Shown here: piece after piece, positions 7,351 to 15,511 of the stretch
How positions within the stretch are numbered: position 1 is the stretch's first letter
Layout: the number at the start of each line of letters is the position of its first letter
NCBI GenBank assembly: GCA_900112785.1
Contig: FONB01000020.1
Span: 1 to 63,530, forward strand
Direction: 5' to 3'
Origin: Phytobacter palmae
GTDB taxonomy: Bacteria > Pseudomonadota > Gammaproteobacteria > Enterobacterales > Enterobacteriaceae
DNA length: 63,530 nt
The notes under the pieces: generated by a model
Database searches by the model: none
What the model was told of the DNA's origin: nothing
Seen by the model: the letters and a program-made list of their open reading frames with translations, nothing else
Translations under genes and position numbers: made by a program

Positions 7351-9452
7351 GAAAGTTATTGTCTGTTATTGTAATAATATTGGTGGCAACTTTCTCAGGT
7401 ATGACCAAAGCTGACTCAACATTATTAATTGAACAACTACAACAAGACGGGATGTTGACTCCCGAACCGAATATTTTATTTAAAGATGCCGGGGATAAAC
7501 CGGGCAGTGTTGCACCTGCTCCTCCTCTGTTGATGCGCCCTGAACCTGTTACACAGGCGAAAAGCACCGCAGTAGTTAAAAAGAGAGCCGTTCAACAATC
7601 GGAGCTCAGTCAACTTAAACGTAAGCTCCATACCTCTCAGAGTGAACTTCATGCACTTCGTAAGCAGAATGAGGCCCTCAAAAATCGGCAACCAGACGTT
7701 GCGACGGAGCAGAGTGAAGCATTCAGAGATGAAAATAAACAGCTGCACCAGCAACTGATGGCGAGTGAAAAACAGCTGACCGAAAATGCGCGTCGCTATG
7801 AAAAACAGGTTGGCATACTGACTGCGAGGTCAGAAGAATTGCAGACGCAAATGACCCGCCTGCAGTTGGCTGCCAATGAGGCCGCCAGCCAGAAAGCGCT
7901 GCTGGAGCAACAGCTGGCGAAGCAGTCTGGCAGTGATAAAGCACTGGCGACGCAACGGGGGGAGGCTGAAAGCCTGCGCACACAGCTTGCGGCGGCAAAT
8001 GAGAAAACCACAGCGCTCAACGAGAATATCGCAACACTGGAGAAAACAGCCCGGGAGAATAGCGCGCGCGCCGCCGCGCTTGAACAGAGCCTGAAAGAGG
8101 CCGCCAGCCAGAAAGCGCTGCTGGAGCAACAGCTGGCGAAGCAGTCTGACAGTGATAAAGCACTGGCGACGCAACGGGCGGAGGCTGAAAGCCTGCGCAC
8201 ACAGCTTACGGCGGCAAATGAGAAAACCGCAGCGTTGAGTGAGAATATCGCAACACTGGAGAAAACAGCCCGGGAGAATAGCGTGCGCACCGCCGCGCTT
8301 GAACAGAGCCTGAAAGAGGCCGCCAGCCAGAAAGCGCTGCTGGAGCAACAGCTGGCGAAGCAGTCTGGCAGTGATAAAGCACTGGCGACGCAACGGGCGG
8401 AGGCTGAAAGCCTGCGCACACAGCTTGCAACGGCAAATGAGAAAACCACAGCGCTGAACGAGAATATCGCAACACTGGAGAAAACAGCACGGGAGAATAG
8501 CGCGCGCGCCGCCACGCTTGAACAGAGCCTGAAAGAGGCCGCGAGCCAGAAAGCGCTGCTGGAGCAACAGCTGGCGAAGCAGTCTGACAGTGATAAAACA
8601 CTCGCCACACAACTGGAGCAAGCCAGTAAACAAAACAGCGAACAGCTCGCTCAACTTAATTCTGCCAAAGACAAGATCGCACAACAGTTCGCACGTCTTG
8701 CCAGCCTTGAGCAGCAGGCACAAAAAGCCGAGGAAGAGAAAAAGCAGGCGCTGGCCAGTTTGTCCACGTTACAAAAGGAGCACGATGCTACGACCCTTGA
8801 ACTGGTTAAAGCAAAGCAGTCAGCCTATTCATTGAAAACGCATAAGTCTGAGGAGGCAAAAATAAACTATGCCTACGGTGCCTATTATGCAGTAAAAGTT
8901 CCTTATGAATTCAAGGTGCTGGAAAACGCAGGGCACAAATTCTTGCCTCTGGCCTTCCAGCAGGGATTTAAAGATAAGCTCGCCAATACAATGCAACTGA
9001 GCGAAGAAGAAGTTGGCCGCACCCTTACCCGCTTTGATCAGCAGGTGGGCGAAATGCAAGTGCGCGAGCGGGATCGCAATAAAAAACAGAGCATCCAGTT
9101 TGTTGAACAAGCAGCGAAAGTAAAAGGGGCTGAGCAGGCCCAAAATGGTGTGGTTTATCTTGTTGTCAATAAAGGCAAAACACCGCTGTTAACGGTAAAC
9201 GATACGATTCGTTTCCGGCTTGATGAGAAAATCAGTACCGGCAAGAAAATATCTGGCGGGGAAATACGCGTTGGTATGGTGAGTAAATTTCCTGACTTAC
9301 TGCAGCAAGGCGTACTGCGTGTCGGCAGTGGGGGAAAGGTCAGGATCACCGTTCCCAGTGAACTTGCCTATGGTGAACAGGGGATACCCGGTACCGTGCC
9401 GCCAGGAGTGGCCTCGGAGATAACCCTCGACATTCTTGGGATCGTGAAATAA
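7347..9452 (+). CDS. Secreted coiled-coil protein with C-terminal FKBP-type domain
   Basis: 701 residues. A signal peptide is probable (about residues 1-22, cut after TKA). Residues about 75-500 are Gln/Ala/Glu/Leu-rich coiled coil and include a 73-residue unit (beginning AASQKALLEQQLAKQS) repeated three times with a partial fourth. The C-terminal 190 residues resemble FkpA: an FKBP_N-like helical dimerisation region, then an FKBP fold ending in GEQGIPGTVPPGVASEITLDI. Several catalytic aromatic residues of classical FKBPs look altered, so isomerase activity is uncertain. A periplasmic chaperone or scaffold on a long stalk is the likely role. Coupled by a 4-bp overlap to the lipoprotein gene upstream. 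Confidence 0.8.
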   Translation: MRKLLSVIVIILVATFSGMTKADSTLLIEQLQQDGMLTPEPNILFKDAGDKPGSVAPAPPLLMRPEPVTQAKSTAVVKKRAVQQSELSQLKRKLHTSQSELHALRKQNEALKNRQPDVATEQSEAFRDENKQLHQQLMASEKQLTENARRYEKQVGILTARSEELQTQMTRLQLAANEAASQKALLEQQLAKQSGSDKALATQRGEAESLRTQLAAANEKTTALNENIATLEKTARENSARAAALEQSLKEAASQKALLEQQLAKQSDSDKALATQRAEAESLRTQLTAANEKTAALSENIATLEKTARENSVRTAALEQSLKEAASQKALLEQQLAKQSGSDKALATQRAEAESLRTQLATANEKTTALNENIATLEKTARENSARAATLEQSLKEAASQKALLEQQLAKQSDSDKTLATQLEQASKQNSEQLAQLNSAKDKIAQQFARLASLEQQAQKAEEEKKQALASLSTLQKEHDATTLELVKAKQSAYSLKTHKSEEAKINYAYGAYYAVKVPYEFKVLENAGHKFLPLAFQQGFKDKLANTMQLSEEEVGRTLTRFDQQVGEMQVRERDRNKKQSIQFVEQAAKVKGAEQAQNGVVYLVVNKGKTPLLTVNDTIRFRLDEKISTGKKISGGEIRVGMVSKFPDLLQQGVLRVGSGGKVRITVPSELAYGEQGIPGTVPPGVASEITLDILGIVK
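7881..8600 (+). repeat. 219-bp tandem coding repeats, three copies plus partial fourth
   Basis: Copies start at 7881, 8100, 8319 and 8538, exactly 219 bp apart, and differ by only a few bases. 219 is 73 codons, so gain or loss of units keeps the frame. Each unit encodes the same coiled-coil segment. Near identity implies recent expansion or ongoing homogenisation, and copy number probably varies among strains. Confidence 0.95.
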
Positions 9453-9454
9453 GC

Positions 9455-9480
9455 AAAAAACGCCTCCTGCTGGAGGCGCT
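9455..9480 (-). terminator. Terminator of the RNA repair operon
   Basis: CGCCTCCTGCTGGAGGCG hairpin (9461-9478); on the minus strand it is followed by TTTTTT. It lies 7 bp after the HD-Pnk stop and may also slow plus-strand transcription from the FKBP-like gene. Confidence 0.85.
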
Positions 9481-9486
9481 TACAGG

Positions 9487-10602
9487 TTATGCATCCGTTA
9501 CCCGATACTCAACGCAATGTGCTTCATCGGGCTGAGGAACTTCCAGTCTCGATGCCATGCGCAAAATGACCTCTTCCGGTACGGCATGCTGGCGATTGGC
9601 ATTCTGCGCTTTCCATTGCGGCCAGGGCACTTCCAGATAAACAATTTTTACCCTTGCCCCGTAAGCCGTAAACAGGCTGATAAGCTGAGTTCGCAGCTGG
9701 CGACTGATATTTGTCGCATTCCACACGAAGGGCGTTTTTTGCCGCAAAAGCACGCGCGCTTCCTCTTTCGCCAGTTGTACGACTTGCCCGGTTGCCGTGC
9801 GATCGCCAGGACTTACGCCCAGCCGCCGGCGAATATCATCCAGACTGATGACGGTCAGCCCTTTGCAATGTTCGCTGATATAGCGATCTTTTCCCATTCC
9901 GGGAAGGGCGCTAAGCAACGTCACGTCGAAGGACTCTGTGTCCCAGGGCACGAAATCTGCAGGGCTGTTTTCATGCGTCAGGTAATGCCAGCGGGCGGTG
10001 TCTGATGCAAAAGGACGCGCTTGCCCCCAGCAGTCCTGTTCCTGACAGAAGAGTTCAAACAAAGCAATGCGGTCAAGCATCTCCTGTTTGTCCTCGCAAT
10101 GACGTCCCTCCATATCGGCACGCGCGAGCAATGCCAGAAGTCGGGTATCAATGCGCATCGCAGCGCTGAGCAGTAAGCGCTCAGGCGACGGGCGTTCCAG
10201 CAGCCACAAGGGAAGACCATGCAGACGCACCAGCGCCGCAATTTGCTCGCGCAGGATAAATGGCGTTCCGATGTCTCGCCACAGTATGTGCCGTGCAGTG
10301 AGTTCCCCTTTACGGGCATGGCCTGGCGAGTGGATTCGCCCCTCATCGTCCTTATGCGTGGTGCTGCGTTTTTCGACATCATGCAGTAACGCCGCGGCCC
10401 ACATTATCTCCTGTTGCTGGCGTGGCAGTTGCTTGTAGGCGTCCATTTCCGTCAACGCATGGAGGACCATTTCGGTGTGGATCCCCACATTGCCTTCCGC
10501 ATGGTGAAAGGGATCCTGTGGAACTTGATGCATCTCTTCCACCCAGCTAAAGCGCTGACGCAGGGTAGGCCAGCTTTTGTCTTCGCTCAGTTGCCAGATC
10601 AT
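9487..10602 (-). CDS. HD-Pnk: HD phosphoesterase fused to polynucleotide 5'-kinase
   Basis: 371 residues in two halves. Residues about 20-200 form an HD domain with H42, H74-D75 (ALLHDVEKR) and H91/H95 as metal ligands. Residues about 225-371 form a P-loop kinase: [10 protein letters not shown] (Walker A, Lys238, with Asp in place of the usual Ser/Thr), then DDIRR at 255-259 as likely general base and phosphate-binding Arg, then a lid [11 protein letters not shown]. The same architecture is known from Runella HD-Pnk, which removes 2',3'-cyclic or 2'-phosphate ends and phosphorylates 5'-OH ends. The start overlaps the ligase stop by 4 bp, so both halves of RNA repair, healing and sealing, are made together. 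Assignment is by motif and context. Confidence 0.88.
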   Translation of the reverse strand: MIWQLSEDKSWPTLRQRFSWVEEMHQVPQDPFHHAEGNVGIHTEMVLHALTEMDAYKQLPRQQQEIMWAAALLHDVEKRSTTHKDDEGRIHSPGHARKGELTARHILWRDIGTPFILREQIAALVRLHGLPLWLLERPSPERLLLSAAMRIDTRLLALLARADMEGRHCEDKQEMLDRIALFELFCQEQDCWGQARPFASDTARWHYLTHENSPADFVPWDTESFDVTLLSALPGMGKDRYISEHCKGLTVISLDDIRRRLGVSPGDRTATGQVVQLAKEEARVLLRQKTPFVWNATNISRQLRTQLISLFTAYGARVKIVYLEVPWPQWKAQNANRQHAVPEEVILRMASRLEVPQPDEAHCVEYRVTDA

Positions 10603-11306
10603 CGTGTGCCTCCTGCTGCAAATTCATGCGCCATACGGGCGCGCTGCCAGTTGCGTTTCCAGTGCTCGGTGGTTTTTACATGATTTTTGCGCACAAATTT
10701 GAAGACATTATGCGCAAATTCATCAACAGGAAATTCTTCACTGTTGCGGCTGACCACACCTTCCAGCGTGCAGGGCTTACCGGTCCAGGTATCCCAGGGC
10801 GCAAATGCGCCACTGCCGGTTGTTAGCGCCAGAAACTCACGCTGCCACGCCTTTTCATCGTTTCCGGGCTGTGGACCTTTCATCTCCGGCACGCAGGGAA
10901 AATCAAAGAGCGCGGCGTAAAATTTGACCTCTTCCCAACTGAGCCACATGTCCTGACAGCGGACGGCGAACAGAAAAAAGTCCTGTTCGAGAGCGTGATA
11001 TTCGATGGAGTGAACCGCGTAGAGGTTCTCACCAAAGAGTTCGAGATCGCCGAGATCGTTTTTTAGCAATTGCCAGCGCTGGCGAATTTTATGAGTCCAT
11101 GCGGACTGGGTCGGCGCGGCGTGAGAGCGCGCAAAAACGCCGTAGCGGTTCAGGCAGTTATTCTCACCGTCCAGCTTTTCCGTATGGATCAGTGAGGCGA
11201 TCGACTGTATATCACGCCAGTAATCGGCATTGATGCGGTCGTCGCTGGTTGTGCCTGGGGAGAAAGGGTAGTGCCAGGTTCTCCCGTATTTTCGTTGTGA
11301 ATTCAT
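10599..11306 (-). CDS. RNA ligase (Rnl2/Rnl5-like nucleotidyltransferase)
   Basis: 235 residues with all covalent nucleotidyltransferase motifs in order: I KLDGE (adenylated Lys44), [14 protein letters not shown] (about 91-101), IIIa FFLFAVR (110-116), IV LEGVVSR (181-187) and V VFKFVRK (201-207). The N-terminal [12 protein letters not shown] block is typical of ligases of the DraRnl/T4 Rnl2 group. It would seal 3'-OH/5'-phosphate RNA ends using ATP. First gene of a two-gene minus-strand operon with HD-Pnk. Lacks the long C-terminal domain of T4 Rnl2. RNA rather than DNA as substrate rests on family likeness. Confidence 0.88.
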   Translation of the reverse strand: MNSQRKYGRTWHYPFSPGTTSDDRINADYWRDIQSIASLIHTEKLDGENNCLNRYGVFARSHAAPTQSAWTHKIRQRWQLLKNDLGDLELFGENLYAVHSIEYHALEQDFFLFAVRCQDMWLSWEEVKFYAALFDFPCVPEMKGPQPGNDEKAWQREFLALTTGSGAFAPWDTWTGKPCTLEGVVSRNSEEFPVDEFAHNVFKFVRKNHVKTTEHWKRNWQRARMAHEFAAGGTR

Positions 11307-11540
11307 GATAATCCATTATTTTTTGTATATTTATTGTTCGCCCGCGCGGCGTGCGAATGCCAGGTTAAGTGGGTTAAAAAAGTGAGGATAAAAATCACCC
11401 GGAAAAGGGGTGGACGACGTCAGAGAGATAAACAACCTGAGCGCGTTGCTCAGAACCGGTCAGGGTGAATGGAAGATTTCGGGGCGGGCGTAAAGATACA
11501 CGCGTTATGATGATAAAACAACCACCTGCGTGTGCGGATA
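11307..11540. other. Intergenic region with promoter of the RNA repair operon
   Basis: 234 bp between the ligase start and the emrB terminator. The 50 bp next to the ligase are AT-rich and hold plausible -10 elements (TATACA-like, minus strand). A TGGCA...GC pair near 11355-11369 recalls a sigma54 site but its spacing is one base short. No RtcR-like regulator is adjacent. No ORF seen. Confidence 0.5.
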
Positions 11541-11565
11541 TAAAAAAGGGATCCGAAGATCCCTT
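11541..11565 (-). terminator. Terminator of emrRAB
   Basis: GGGATCCGAAGATCCC hairpin (11548-11563) followed on the minus strand by TTTTTTA, 37 bp after emrB. Confidence 0.88.
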
Positions 11566-11601
11566 ACAGAAAGGCTTTTTTGCTGCCGAAACGAACGGCG
11601 C

Positions 11602-13140
11602 TTAGTGCGCGCCACCGCCACCGCCGCCGGCACCAAACGGCGGTTTGGCAAACCACACAAGACCCAGCAAGACCAGGAATACCGCGGCCGACATCCAGAA
11701 AATCTCATTGGCGGAAATAATCAGCCCCTGATTGGTGATTTGCTGGGCTATCCAACCGGAAGCCTGCTGCTGGGACATCCCCAATCCCTGCAACTGGTTA
11801 TACATTTCCTGCGCGTTCGGATTGTAAGGGTTAACTGACTCGGTCAGTTGCGCATGATGCATTGATTCCCGATTGGTCCACATCGTGGTGGTGATCGATG
11901 TCCCGATAGAACCCGCCAGCGTTCGGGCAAAGTTCGACAGGCTCGACGCTGCAGCCAGACGTTCTGGTGGCAGGCCGGAGAGCGTAATCGTCGTCAGCGG
12001 CATAAAGAAACAGGCCACGGCGAAGCCCTGAATAAATTGCGGCCATGCGGAAGCGCCAAAATCCATTCCCGGTTCAAATGTATACGCACGCCAGTAGAAG
12101 CAGACGGCGTACATAATAAAGCTGAATGTAACCAGCCTGCGCATATCGAGCTTATGGGCAAAGCGCCCAATGATGGGCGACAAAAGAACCGGGATCACAC
12201 CAACTGGCGCGGAGGCCAGCCCTGCCCATGTTGCGGTGTAGCCGTAAACTTCCTGCAACAGTTGTGGCAGCAGAACGATTGCGCCGAAATAGAGCATATA
12301 GGCGAGACTGATACACAAGCAGCCGATGGTAAAATTCCGCGACTTAAAGAGCGACAGGTCGACTATCGGGTTCTCATCCGTCAGCTCCCACACCACGAGG
12401 AAGCTTATCGCCACCACGGCGACAATGGTCAGGATGATGATCTCACGGGAGTTAAACCAGTCCAGCTCTTTCCCCTGGTCGAGCATCACCTGCAGGCTGC
12501 CGATACCAATCACCAGTAACGCCAGCCCTACGCCGTCGATGCGGCGTTGCTCGGTACGCGTTTCACGCCCACGCAGCGATTGCAGGGTCAGCAGTACCAC
12601 CAGTACGCCGATAGGAACGTTGATAAAGAAGATCCAGCCCCAGTGGTAGTTATCACTGATATAACCACCGAGGATCGGGCCGCAAATGGGGGCTACGATT
12701 ACCGTCATCGACCACAGCGCCAGCGCAATGGAGCGTTTAGCGGGCGGGTAGTTACTCAGCAACAGACTCTGTGAGAGTGGAATCAACGGCCCGGCGACAA
12801 TCCCCTGAATGACGCGGAAGAAGATCAGCATGCCCAGACTGCTGGAGACACCGCACGCCCAGGAGGCGACAGCAAAAGCGATGGTAGACCAGAGGAACAG
12901 TTTGACCTCGCCCACACGCTTAGCCAGCCAGCCGGTGATCGGAATCGAGATGGCGTTTGCCACCCCGAAAGAGGTGATAACCCACGTCCCCTGGCTCAGG
13001 GAGGAGCCAAGGTTGCCTGCAATCGTGGGGATCGCCACGTTAGCGATGGTGGAATCCAGCACTTGCATGAAGGTCGCCAGCGACAGCGCGATGGTCATAA
13101 TGACCAGTTGCGCCCCTTCCAGCGGTTTTCTCTGTTGCAT
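11602..13140 (-). CDS. emrB: Multidrug efflux MFS transporter EmrB
   Basis: 512 residues, a DHA2-family (14 membrane segments) drug/proton antiporter of the inner membrane. Motifs include LDSTIANVAIPTIAG near the N-terminus and GWLAKRVGEVKLF in the first cytoplasmic loop. The C-terminus ends in a glycine run and His, exactly as in E. coli EmrB. It works with EmrA and TolC to expel uncouplers and hydrophobic drugs such as CCCP and nalidixic acid. It begins 15 bp after emrA in the same operon. Confidence 0.98.
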   Translation of the reverse strand: MQQRKPLEGAQLVIMTIALSLATFMQVLDSTIANVAIPTIAGNLGSSLSQGTWVITSFGVANAISIPITGWLAKRVGEVKLFLWSTIAFAVASWACGVSSSLGMLIFFRVIQGIVAGPLIPLSQSLLLSNYPPAKRSIALALWSMTVIVAPICGPILGGYISDNYHWGWIFFINVPIGVLVVLLTLQSLRGRETRTEQRRIDGVGLALLVIGIGSLQVMLDQGKELDWFNSREIIILTIVAVVAISFLVVWELTDENPIVDLSLFKSRNFTIGCLCISLAYMLYFGAIVLLPQLLQEVYGYTATWAGLASAPVGVIPVLLSPIIGRFAHKLDMRRLVTFSFIMYAVCFYWRAYTFEPGMDFGASAWPQFIQGFAVACFFMPLTTITLSGLPPERLAAASSLSNFARTLAGSIGTSITTTMWTNRESMHHAQLTESVNPYNPNAQEMYNQLQGLGMSQQQASGWIAQQITNQGLIISANEIFWMSAAVFLVLLGLVWFAKPPFGAGGGGGGAH

Positions 13141-13155
13141 TACGCGTACCTCGGA

Positions 13156-14328
13156 TTAACCCGCGTTGGCCTTCACGATATTTTCAATCAGGGTGTTGAC
13201 CGGTTCCAGGTCAAGCTCACGTGCATTACTCTCATAGGCCGGGCTGGAGCGAACCTGGCTCGACAGTACCTGGCCGTCACGGTTGGTGGTATCAACATTC
13301 ACCAGCGTGGAGAGGCCGATACGTAACGGGTGATCGCTCAGTTGCTTTGCATCAAGTTCGATACGTACCGGCAGACGCTGAACCACTTTGATCCAGTTAC
13401 CGGTGGCATTCTGTGCCGGAAGCAGGGAGAAGGCGCTGCCTGTACCCATATCCAGACCCACCACTTTGCCGGTGTATTTCACTTCGTCACCGTAAAGATC
13501 GCTGACCACAGTCGCTGTCTGACCGATACGCATATGCGCAAGCTGCGTTTCTTTGAAGTTAGCGTCTACCCACAAACCGGTAGCCGGTACGACGGCCATC
13601 AGTGATGTCGTCGGGCTTATTTGCGCGCCAGGCTGAACGGCACGGCGAGAGACATAACCGGTGATCGGGCTGACAATTTTGGTTCGTTGCAGTGCGAGCC
13701 AGGCGTTACGCAGTTCAGCGGCGGCCTGTTTTACTGCGGGCTGGTCTTCCAGACGGGTATCCAGAATCATCGCCTGGTTGGCGTTATATTGCTGAATAGC
13801 GACATCGAGCTGCGCCTGCGCGGTGGCGACAGCGTCACGGGCATGTTGCAGCTCTTCACGGCCAATCAAGTTGGCGTTGCCCAGTGGGACACGGCGATTT
13901 AAATCTGTTTGCGCCTGAGCCAGCGCGGTACGCTGTAGTTCGATACTTGCCTGCAGCTGTTTGCCATTGATCATCAACTGACGTGTCTGGCGAACGCTTT
14001 GGGCCAGTGCGGTCTGTGCTTTTTCAAATGCCTGCTGGGCATCGGTAGCATCGAGGGTGACCAGCACATCCCCTTGTTTGACGTAATCAGTATTGTCAGC
14101 CCAGACTTTCGTCACGCTGCCGGATACCTGCGCCATAATTTGAACCTGGTTCCCTGCCACGTATGCGTCATCGGTTTCCTCAAAATGACGCAGTACTAAA
14201 AACCAATAAATCCCATATGCCACGGCAATAACAATAAAGAGCAAGGTCAACAGCAGAAGGGCGCCTTTGCGTTTGCCTTTCTTTTTGACCGGTTGCTGCG
14301 GGGTTTGGCTCTCCGCATTTGCGCTCAT
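13156..14328 (-). CDS. emrA: Multidrug efflux membrane-fusion protein EmrA
   Basis: 390 residues. A basic N-terminus (QQPVKKKGKRKG) and a single membrane anchor precede a lipoyl-like/coiled-coil/beta-barrel periplasmic part, with EETDDAYVAGNQVQIM opening the barrel and GNANLIGREEL in the hairpin. It bridges EmrB to TolC. The start at 14328 (MSANAESQTPQQ) has GGAGAA upstream and matches E. coli; an ATG 12 bp earlier is less well placed. Confidence 0.98.
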   Translation of the reverse strand: MSANAESQTPQQPVKKKGKRKGALLLLTLLFIVIAVAYGIYWFLVLRHFEETDDAYVAGNQVQIMAQVSGSVTKVWADNTDYVKQGDVLVTLDATDAQQAFEKAQTALAQSVRQTRQLMINGKQLQASIELQRTALAQAQTDLNRRVPLGNANLIGREELQHARDAVATAQAQLDVAIQQYNANQAMILDTRLEDQPAVKQAAAELRNAWLALQRTKIVSPITGYVSRRAVQPGAQISPTTSLMAVVPATGLWVDANFKETQLAHMRIGQTATVVSDLYGDEVKYTGKVVGLDMGTGSAFSLLPAQNATGNWIKVVQRLPVRIELDAKQLSDHPLRIGLSTLVNVDTTNRDGQVLSSQVRSSPAYESNARELDLEPVNTLIENIVKANAG

Positions 14329-14455
14329 GCTTTTCTCCACGATCTTATTATTTCATATCGGCAAGGCCGACCTGTTTTGTCAGAAAGGCCAGCAGTCTGA
14401 CGTGCCGGCCTGACGGAATTCTTATTCAATCTGGATGTTCGAGCGGATCTCAGCG

Positions 14456-14986
14456 TTAGCGCAGCGCCTCAAGAATGGTGCCGTCTTCGTCCATTTGATC
14501 CAGGCGAGTGAGCAACTTACGTGTGATGTGCTCGAGTTGGTCTTTTTCAGCTGTTGTCAGCGAAGACCAGAGTTGGTGCAGACAGTTGTGCTGCGGTGGC
14601 AGAACCTGACGCAGGAATTCATGCCCTTTCTCGGTTAACTGCAGATGCAGACAGCGACGGTCATTGTCGCTTTCGCGGCGTTCAATCCAGCCGCGTTTTT
14701 CCAGCTCATCGGCGATACGGGTCGCATTGGTGCGAGAAGAGCCCAGCGCGCTGCTCAGCTCTGAGGGCTGGATACTGTGATTTTCCTGAGACTCCAGGGT
14801 GATTAACGCCATAAATAATGTTTCGTTAATCCCTTGAGCTTTCAGCATTTTATTGCGATTTTCCAGCAATTTCCCCTGCATATGCATACACAGGCGAGTG
14901 AGCAGAATCTCCTGAAACGGGAAATCTTCGTAACGGCTGGCGCGGAATTTAAGCATTTGTTCAATGGGCGTGAACGAACTATCCAT
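14456..14986 (-). CDS. emrR: MarR-family repressor EmrR/MprA
   Basis: 176 residues, nearly identical to E. coli MprA. The winged helix holds [28 protein letters not shown] as recognition region and [14 protein letters not shown] as wing. It represses emrRAB and is released by drugs such as CCCP, nalidixic acid and salicylate. A 127-bp spacer separates it from emrA. The operon head lies in the region where ygaZH stands in E. coli. Confidence 0.98.
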   Translation of the reverse strand: MDSSFTPIEQMLKFRASRYEDFPFQEILLTRLCMHMQGKLLENRNKMLKAQGINETLFMALITLESQENHSIQPSELSSALGSSRTNATRIADELEKRGWIERRESDNDRRCLHLQLTEKGHEFLRQVLPPQHNCLHQLWSSLTTAEKDQLEHITRKLLTRLDQMDEDGTILEALR

Positions 14987-15016
14987 TTGGGCATAACCTC
15001 ATTAATTGCAGTCGAT

Positions 15017-15045
15017 ATAGTAACGACAGTGACAAATAAAGTAAA
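15017..15045 (-). promoter_or_regulatory. emrRAB promoter
   Basis: On the minus strand TTTACT (-35, 15040-15045) and TACTAT (-10, 15017-15022) are 17 bp apart, 31 bp before the emrR start. The overlapping AT-rich imperfect palindrome is the expected EmrR operator by analogy with E. coli. Confidence 0.6.
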
Positions 15046-15058
15046 TGTATTATTCTCT

Positions 15059-15376
15059 CTAATAGATTTGCTTTAGTGATGGAACTGCCGGTAATTTCCG
15101 GATGATTCTGTAGGCGAGTGCGGGCACTAATCCAGGAAAAGCCAGGCTGTGCGTTTTGCAGAAACTTAAGCCCGCCAGGGTGAAGTTGGGAAAACCAGGG
15201 AGTAAACGACGACTGTCGCAGATGATCTGTGGGGCTCCTGACATCACTGACAATTCACAGAGTGAGGCGATACTGACAGGAACCCGTATCGCGTCAGAAA
15301 GACGCTGTTTGATCCCTTTGAGAAATGTTGCGGTTGCAACGGGGAAGGGGTCGGTTGTTGTATCTGTACTATCCAT
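15059..15376 (-). pseudogene. ygaZ: Decayed ygaZ (AzlC-type valine exporter subunit)
   Basis: This open frame of 105 codons is not a credible protein but keeps traces of YgaZ: ATFLKGIKQRL plus a PVSIAS tail echo the family N-terminus ATFxxGxK...PVAxA, and SGAPQ echoes the AGASQ motif, with about 20 intervening residues missing. It stands exactly where ygaZ-ygaH stand in E. coli (upstream of emrR, downstream of ygaY, same strand). ygaH is absent. A chance ORF is the alternative. Confidence 0.45.
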
Positions 15377-15511
15377 AGTATTTGTGAAATATCACCCACG
15401 TTAAAATCACCGGGATAAATAAGTCGCATAACCATATCAGACTCAGGGGCACCTTAACACCCCGGTTTTTTGGTGTTTCGACGTAACGTGGGCGTGATTT
15501 TATGCTGCTTT

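Noticed and set aside
7796-8723. Long minus-strand open frames over the FKBP-like gene
   Set aside because: They are mirror frames of the 219-bp repeats, with odd Cys/Ser/Leu-rich composition and no ribosome sites.
11350-11372. Sigma54-like site before the RNA ligase gene
   Set aside because: GG and GC elements are one base too close for a functional -24/-12 pair, and no enhancer-binding regulator is nearby.
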